Shown here piece by piece: positions 30,567 to 34,165 of a stretch of 34,165 nucleotides of DNA (its first letter is position 1; the number at the start of each line of letters is the position of its first letter). Origin of the DNA: a virus; the IMG/VR virus record IMGVR_UViG_3300048588_000506, positions 1-34,165 of that record, one strand, 5' to 3'. The notes under the pieces were generated by a model. The model had not been told where the DNA came from, did no database searches, and saw only the letters and a list, made by a program, of their open reading frames with translations. The position numbers and the translations under genes are program-made.

Positions 30567-31763
30567 CTATTGTCTGCTCAACGTGACCATTTGGCGTTGC
30601 ACAGCTTCATCCACGAGCTGGCAGGCGTCTTGTGGGTTGTCGTCAGGGTTGGCCAGTGATCGTGTAATGAGCTTGCCGTTCTCTCGTTTAGTCCGCATCG
30701 GCAGTCCGATCGCCCCGACAAAATATGCTGCACGATCAACATCGACATTGGACGGGTCTATGGAGACGGCAAACTCCGAAACCTCATCTGCATTAATCTC
30801 TATCCGAAGGCCGCCGCCTCCGATGCGAGTTCTTTCAAAAAGTCGGTAGCCGGAAGTGCCCGTCCACTTTCCCGTTTCGAGCGCAAGACATTCCGTCGCG
30901 CGCGTGGCGTTGGCCCCTACTTGATCGATGAAGCGCCCAAAGAGCATCCCTTCGATATTCACTTCATTGCACCTGTCGCAGTAGTCGCCCTCTTCAAGTA
31001 GTAGGCATTGCTTCTTTTGGTTAGTAACAAAACACACGACGGTGCCCGGATCAGCCTGAAAGTTGTGTTCACGAATACAATCTTTCAGAACACGATCGCT
31101 CGTAACATCCTCCGTTGGACGACATTTCGCTGCGGCCAGTGCGGCCGAAGTTTCGAAAAACGTAGCAACAAAAGCAGGATCATACCGCTGACGAAAGGTA
31201 AGTATCAATTTATCCGAACCACCGTCCTTGCGTACGTCAACTCTCTGCAACTCGATTTGAAACGCACTCCAAGGAAATGTTTCAAGACTGCGATCAAAAA
31301 TCTCGCCGCGTGCCTTTTTTTGAAGCAGCGCAACCGAAGCTTCCGCACCGCTTCTTTGAAGTTCGCGGCTCAAGAGAGTACCTTTTATCTCTCCGCCTCC
31401 TCCAGCCACTAGTCCCAAGAAATTCTCAATTCGAGAAGCGGATACAATAACCTGCGCTTCAATTTCGTGCTGGCCGTCCCTCACGCTTGACGAGATTTCT
31501 TGATAGGCTTCTATATAGCCGTTTACCGTGCTGAAGACCCGGTCCCTAACGACAGCATCCCCACTAATTTGCCGATCAGCTACAACCAACTGCTTCAGGG
31601 TATATTGAAGCGCGTTGCGGACGGCGTCGGCCTTAGCTGCTGACGGCGTTTGACCCCTGCCGGTAACGCGGACGGTAATATCTGGCGACTCGGCAAAAGA
31701 TGTTGATGCGAAAAGAAGTGTGGCTAGCATCACTAGCCACGACTTTAAATTGAAGCTCCGCAT
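30567..31763 (-). CDS. Exported protein with FlgT/LPP20-like N-terminal domain
   Basis: I start at ATG 31763 (MRSFNLKSWLVMLATLLFAS), behind GGAGAG, giving a clean signal peptide. Residues about 25-115 have the pattern VTGRGQTPSAAKADAVRNAL ... VNGYIEAYQEISSSVRDGQH ... VIVSASRIENFL. This resembles the repeat domain of FlgT, LPP20 and similar envelope proteins that form rings or bind partners. The rest, about 280 residues, has several cysteines and is not recognised. It is paired with the exported gene upstream (27-bp gap), so they probably work together in the envelope. Confidence 0.6.
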   Translation of the reverse strand: MRSFNLKSWLVMLATLLFASTSFAESPDITVRVTGRGQTPSAAKADAVRNALQYTLKQLVVADRQISGDAVVRDRVFSTVNGYIEAYQEISSSVRDGQHEIEAQVIVSASRIENFLGLVAGGGGEIKGTLLSRELQRSGAEASVALLQKKARGEIFDRSLETFPWSAFQIELQRVDVRKDGGSDKLILTFRQRYDPAFVATFFETSAALAAAKCRPTEDVTSDRVLKDCIREHNFQADPGTVVCFVTNQKKQCLLLEEGDYCDRCNEVNIEGMLFGRFIDQVGANATRATECLALETGKWTGTSGYRLFERTRIGGGGLRIEINADEVSEFAVSIDPSNVDVDRAAYFVGAIGLPMRTKRENGKLITRSLANPDDNPQDACQLVDEAVQRQMVTLSRQ

Positions 31764-31789
31764 AGAGCTCTCCATCGGCAATTGAGATA

Positions 31790-32446
31790 TCACCAGTCTG
31801 TCTGCTTTGTACGTCGTACCTCAGAGCGCTGTATGTCCAGCCGCAGTGTGCCCGGCTTTTGCTCTGGCAAAGCTGGCGCTGACGTGGTCGGTGATGCAAT
31901 CAACGCTTGCAACTCCGAAGCGGCTGCGAGGCTCTTCTTACTGATGCCGACCACTGTCCAGGCTTCGGACTTCGACTCGTCATATCCGCTTTCGAGCACG
32001 ATGACGCCCTTCAGCGTGCCGGCAGCAAACGAGCCTGTTAGCTCTGTGAGCGTCTCCGACACGACCCCTTCGTCCACTTTGGAAAGCGTGCCTTCACCGC
32101 CGTTTTCTCGCCGCTGCGTAGCGCGAGTCACGTCGGACTGGACCTCCGTTACGAGACGCGACGAAGCGCTCATCTGTTCCATGGTTCGAACGAACTGCGC
32201 CTTTGCCTTTTCCTCAGCGATTACCTGAGCTTTGTGAATACCACGGCGGTCCGGAATAACCACTGGCGTACTGTAACGTGAGGACGCTCTTAGTAGTGTT
32301 CCGTCAGGCGCCCACTCAAACTCTACGCCGTTCACGCCAGCTTGCCACGTAAGGCCGCCGTCGCTGCCGACCGATGCCTCGCCGCTAACGGCCGGAACTG
32401 CACCTATCGAGAGAACTGCAACTGCTAGGAAGCGAGATACGCGCAT
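31790..32446 (-). CDS. Exported protein paired with 30567-31763
   Basis: This 218-aa protein starts at ATG 32446 behind GGGAG, with signal peptide MRVSRFLAVAVLSIGAVPAV. The mature part contains KAQVIAEEKAKAQFVRTMEQ and GVIVLESGYDESKSEAWTVV, again LPP20-like envelope features: a helix over a sheet. A Pro-rich C-terminus follows. It is the first gene of a two-gene minus-strand unit whose promoter must lie in the structured region beyond 32446. Lower GC than the phage core suggests acquisition. Function unknown. Confidence 0.6.
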   Translation of the reverse strand: MRVSRFLAVAVLSIGAVPAVSGEASVGSDGGLTWQAGVNGVEFEWAPDGTLLRASSRYSTPVVIPDRRGIHKAQVIAEEKAKAQFVRTMEQMSASSRLVTEVQSDVTRATQRRENGGEGTLSKVDEGVVSETLTELTGSFAAGTLKGVIVLESGYDESKSEAWTVVGISKKSLAAASELQALIASPTTSAPALPEQKPGTLRLDIQRSEVRRTKQTDW

Positions 32447-32491
32447 GAGGGGTCTCCCAGTTGACAGAGAATGAGAACCTATGAGGAGTTT

Positions 32492-32564
32492 GTGTCACAA
32501 GAATGTCTCACAAGCGACACAGTTATCCACAACGTGAGATTGTATCTCGTGATAAGATAATCAT
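32492..32564. other. Candidate replication origin: DnaA box, direct repeats, AT-rich DNA
   Basis: TTATCCACA, a perfect consensus DnaA box, is at 32523-32531. Just before it are two 10-bp direct repeats differing at one base, GTGTCACAAG (32492-32501) and GTCTCACAAG (32505-32514). After it lies an AT-rich stretch. A further inverted TCTCAC-like element (GTGAGA at 32534) follows. Together these resemble a small plasmid-type origin. No Rep gene is adjacent, and the same DNA must also hold the promoter of the minus-strand exported genes. Confidence 0.4.
32550..32558 (+). promoter_or_regulatory. Extended -10-like element, TGATAAGAT, leaderless
   Basis: It lies 6 bases before an ATG at 32565, the same spacing as for the RusA and endopeptidase genes. 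Confidence 0.45.
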
Positions 32565-32669
32565 ATGGCACAAAACACAAACACAATTGGATATTGTCTC
32601 GGCGGGGCAGGTGTTTTGTGCCAACAAAATCACCCTGCCGAGCTAGTACCCAATTGGAAGCACGCTTAA
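32565..32669 (+). CDS. 34-aa leaderless ORF on a structured transcript
   Basis: The frame encodes MAQNTNTIGYCLGGAGVLCQ and a further 14 residues, ending at TAA inside a terminator hairpin. It is preceded by an extended -10 at leaderless spacing. The same DNA is unusually structured: 32566-32578 pairs perfectly with 32611-32623 (13 bp), 32598-32607 pairs with 32633-32642 (10 bp, one G-T), and 32584-32590 pairs with 32650-32656 (7 bp). The first two cross. It may be a small RNA of about 115 bases, a peptide gene, or both. Confidence 0.45.
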   Translation: MAQNTNTIGYCLGGAGVLCQQNHPAELVPNWKHA

Positions 32670-32682
32670 TCGGCGTGCTTTT
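32658..32682 (+). terminator. Rho-independent terminator
   Basis: AAGCACGC pairs perfectly with GCGTGCTT (8 bp) around TTAATCG and ends in TTTT (32679-32682). It ends the short 32565 transcript. Confidence 0.85.
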
Positions 32683-32965
32683 CTGTTGCTGACGGGGAAA
32701 GGTGGCCGAATCTCGCGGCCTCCCGTTGGACGCCATTAAACGCGAGAACTCATAGCTTGATGTTTGGGGCAGCATCCCCAAGCCCGACCGTATGAGGCCA
32801 CTGGTGCCGTAGCCTAGACCCTTGAACGGCAACATGCTCGGGGTAGGACCCAACAAGGGAGCCTACTTACAGTCTGAGGGGAGAACACGCGGAGAGACAA
32901 CCGCATTCCAGTGTTCGAGGTCAGGTTCGTCTGTGACGGCCTTTTAGCCCTTCTATGCCCGCCGT
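32683..32965. other. Structured non-coding region before endonuclease VII
   Basis: No gene is evident in these 283 bp. Perfect stems include 32711-32717 with 32741-32747 (7 bp), 32764-32769 with 32776-32781 (TTGGGG/CCCCAA), 32703-32707 with 32796-32800, and 32813-32821 with 32841-32847 (CCTA..CCC with GGGTAGG). The density of pairing is high for intergenic DNA. Placed directly before an endonuclease VII gene, it might be an intron-like RNA or a leader, but I could not match group I or group II core sequences. Confidence 0.35.
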
Positions 32966-33265
32966 ATGAGATACCAATATCACGAACTTACGAGAGAGGA
33001 CCGACGACGGCTATTCGCTGCCGTCCTGTTATGTCCGATTTGCGAAGGTAACAGCCATTCGTTCAAGATGGTCGCCGACCACTGCCACAAGACCGGGTTC
33101 GTTCGCGGTATCATCTGTGAGCGGTGCAACTCTTGGCTTGGCGTGTTTGAGGGCAAGAGGAGCCGCGATCACAAGCGTCAGCATCTTGAAAAGGTGCAGA
33201 GGCGCTACGGCGTGTCGCCTCGGAGGTTCACCAAATACCTGCATCGACCGCCACTTTATCACTAA
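32966..33265 (+). CDS. Recombination endonuclease VII family nuclease
   Basis: This 99-aa protein has the endonuclease VII signature: CPIC (23-26), VADHCHKTGFVRGIICERCN (36-55) with catalytic D38 and H39 and zinc ligands C23, C26, C51 and C54, then WLG. These enzymes resolve branched DNA or act as homing endonucleases. The C-terminal part is basic and may bind DNA. There is no ribosome site; the ATG at 32966 is the only start that keeps the whole domain. It would partly duplicate RusA, so a homing or host-DNA role is possible. Confidence 0.85.
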   Translation: MRYQYHELTREDRRRLFAAVLLCPICEGNSHSFKMVADHCHKTGFVRGIICERCNSWLGVFEGKRSRDHKRQHLEKVQRRYGVSPRRFTKYLHRPPLYH

Positions 33266-33277
33266 ACCAATCAATTA

Positions 33278-33829
33278 ATGAAAACAACAATCAGGATCGG
33301 CAAACCAGCCGACTACTATCGCAAAGAGTTCAAGAAGAAAGGAATAGAGGTTCTTTCCTATGCCGACGAGTTACTAGACAAAATGTCGGGCAACAAGGAG
33401 GAGGCTATAGAAGTCACTACCATGACGATCAGAGAGTTGGGCTTCACCGACTACCCCACCACCACTAAGTTGTTCAATCGCGTCAAAAAGATGGGAGAAC
33501 TGCTCCCAGCCGAAGCGGGGCCAGCCCTACGTTTAGCGTACGAAGACCAACCTAAGGGTAATTGGCTGTATACGATGATGGAACCAATTGCCGGCTCCGA
33601 TGGCGACCCGCGCGTGTTCAGCGTCCGTCGGCGCGACGACGGCGAACAGTGGCTCGGCACGGATTGGGTCCGCCCCGGCCGCGGGTGGCGTCTCGACGGC
33701 GAGATCGTCTTCCGTCTCCGCAAGGAGAACTCAGACCCTCTGTCCTCTCAGTCCTCTGAACCTTTGATTTTGGAAAAGGCCATTGAGGTCTGCAAGGAGG
33801 CGGGGATGGTGGTTTATAAGCCGATGTAA
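33278..33829 (+). CDS. 183-aa hypothetical phage protein
   Basis: It starts 12 bases after endonuclease VII with no ribosome site. The N-terminal helical half (VTTMTIRELGFTDYPTTTKL, then NRVKKMGELLPAEAGPALRL) is followed by a beta-rich domain with RVFSVRRRDDGEQWLGTDWV and GWRLDGEIVFRLRK, and a helical C-terminus. The WLGTDWV...GWRLDGEIVF stretch looks like a small conserved fold seen in phage and metagenomic proteins, but I cannot name it. It is the last intact gene before the right IS. Confidence 0.6.
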   Translation: MKTTIRIGKPADYYRKEFKKKGIEVLSYADELLDKMSGNKEEAIEVTTMTIRELGFTDYPTTTKLFNRVKKMGELLPAEAGPALRLAYEDQPKGNWLYTMMEPIAGSDGDPRVFSVRRRDDGEQWLGTDWVRPGRGWRLDGEIVFRLRKENSDPLSSQSSEPLILEKAIEVCKEAGMVVYKPM

Positions 33830-33845
33830 GAAAGGAGGTATAAAA

Positions 33846-34106
33846 TTAGAAAACCAAGTCGTCAGCCTAGAGCTGGCCAAGAAGCTTAAAGAGTTGGGAG
33901 TGAAGCAGGAGAGTCATTTTCGATGGATTAAAGACTTTGATAGTTCCATGGATGGATGGTGCGTCACCACGTTACCAGGAGTAGATAGTCGAGAATGGTA
34001 CGCCGCCTTCACCGTCGCAGAGCTGGGGGAGATGCTTGAACCGAGCTTGTCGATGCCAACGAAAGTGTGGCCTGCTGCCGGTTTTTCGGACACCAGGTTA
34101 AGCTAA
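33846..34106 (+). pseudogene. Small phage protein, lost start codon and 3' end replaced by IS sequence
   Basis: The frame reads LENQVVSLELAKKLKELGVK and later AAFTVAELGEMLEP, a well-known short phage protein pattern that normally starts with Met. Here AAGGAGG (33832-33838) is 7 bases before TTA, in the place of the start codon, and no ATG, GTG or TTG follows at usable spacing. The native sequence stops at 34067, where the IS repeat begins. The last 12 residues before TAA at 34104 come from the IS. It is probably inactive. Confidence 0.7.
34068..34094. repeat. Terminal inverted repeat of IS (OrfB end)
   Basis: It begins TGGCCTGCTGCCGG and ends GGACACC. It matches the reverse complement of 100-126 at 24 of 27 positions. 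Confidence 0.88.
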
Positions 34107-34165
34107 CATAGCTTTCTCCTCGAACTCGACGGGGCTCATATAGCCCAGCGTCGAGTGCCGTCGCC
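34098..34165 (-). CDS. IS3-family transposase OrfB, C-terminal fragment
   Basis: Read on the minus strand, the last residues are RRHSTLGYMSPVEFEEKAML plus Ala and a TAA stop. This is the standard C-terminus of the IS3-family OrfB integrase-like (DDE) transposase. The stop lies 4 bases from the inverted repeat. Only about 22 residues are in view; the catalytic residues are outside. Same element type as the OrfA fragment at the left edge. Confidence 0.87.
   Translation of the reverse strand, partial: RRHSTLGYMSPVEFEEKAMLA

Larger units (their letters stand above)
34068..34165 (-). mobile_element. IS3-family insertion sequence, right copy (downstream end only)
   Basis: A 27-bp inverted repeat (34068-34094) is followed by the last codons of an OrfB transposase on the minus strand, running off the window. 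It is the opposite end of the same element type as at the left edge, in the same orientation. Flanking bases differ (AGTG before this end, CTAT after the left end), so no target duplication links the two ends. Confidence 0.88.

Noticed and set aside
32683-32965. Group I or group II intron, or tmRNA / RNase P RNA
   Set aside because: I looked for the core sequences of each and found none that fit; only the high density of stems is reported.
1-34165. CRISPR array
   Set aside because: No set of regularly spaced repeats of 24-40 bases was seen anywhere; the only dense repeats are coding GGN repeats in the fibre gene.
1-34165. Simple composite transposon
   Set aside because: The two IS ends bracket the segment in direct orientation, but the content is a large phage-like genome and the outer sides of the IS copies are not visible, so transposition as a unit cannot be supported.

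Overview
The window is about 34 kb of mobile-element DNA lying between two partial, same-orientation copies of one IS3-family insertion sequence. It most resembles a short-tailed phage, possibly a phage-plasmid, of an alphaproteobacterium in or near the Rhizobiales (Hyphomicrobiales). The host guess rests on a DUF982-type gene (a family centred on Rhizobiales), a GroES close to rhizobial GroES, an alphaproteobacterial LexA-type half-site pair, the high GC and the IS3 type. It is an inference. No integrase, repressor, polymerase or recognisable plasmid Rep gene was found.

Layout. (1) 1-126 and 34068-34165 are the IS ends. Each cuts a gene: a HerA/VirD4-like ATPase on the left and a small phage gene on the right. 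(2) 127-4522 is a conjugation-like module: ATPase fragment, unknown protein, membrane-anchored TraG/TraD-like coupling ATPase, Replic_Relax-type protein, and a small plasmid-type protein on the minus strand. (3) 4523-7109 is an early-type block: structured non-coding DNA, CHC2 zinc-finger protein, 46-aa basic protein, DUF932 protein and two small genes, with several strong terminators. (4) 7166-10053 holds accessory genes: exported protein, Stealth-like transferase, orphan GroES and a four-helix membrane protein. (5) 10091-24924 is the virion block in P22-like order: small and large terminase, portal, scaffold, coat, small head genes, adaptor, tail fibre with glycine-rich tip, hub-like protein, and two ejection-type proteins, the second frameshifted. 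An exported accessory gene (17136-18200) sits between a terminator and the adaptor. (6) 25023-26130 is the lysis block: small membrane protein, M23 endopeptidase and holin. (7) 26275-28641 has five tiny genes, several of them overlapping, then an SSB-like protein, a winged-helix protein, a small membrane protein and a RusA-type resolvase. (8) 28762-32446 is accessory DNA, mostly minus strand, with a LexA-like site and two exported proteins. (9) 32447-33829 has a DnaA box, direct repeats, a structured 34-codon leaderless ORF, more structured non-coding DNA, endonuclease VII and an unknown protein.

The most striking global pattern is that at least ten start codons lie 5-11 bases after a TGnTAnnnT (extended -10) element, with no Shine-Dalgarno sequence and no visible -35 box. 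Transcription would then begin at or next to the start codon. This suggests leaderless expression of much of the phage, whereas several accessory and early genes have good Shine-Dalgarno sites. The same -10 element also precedes the Replic_Relax gene, which argues that the conjugation-like module belongs to the same element as the phage genes.
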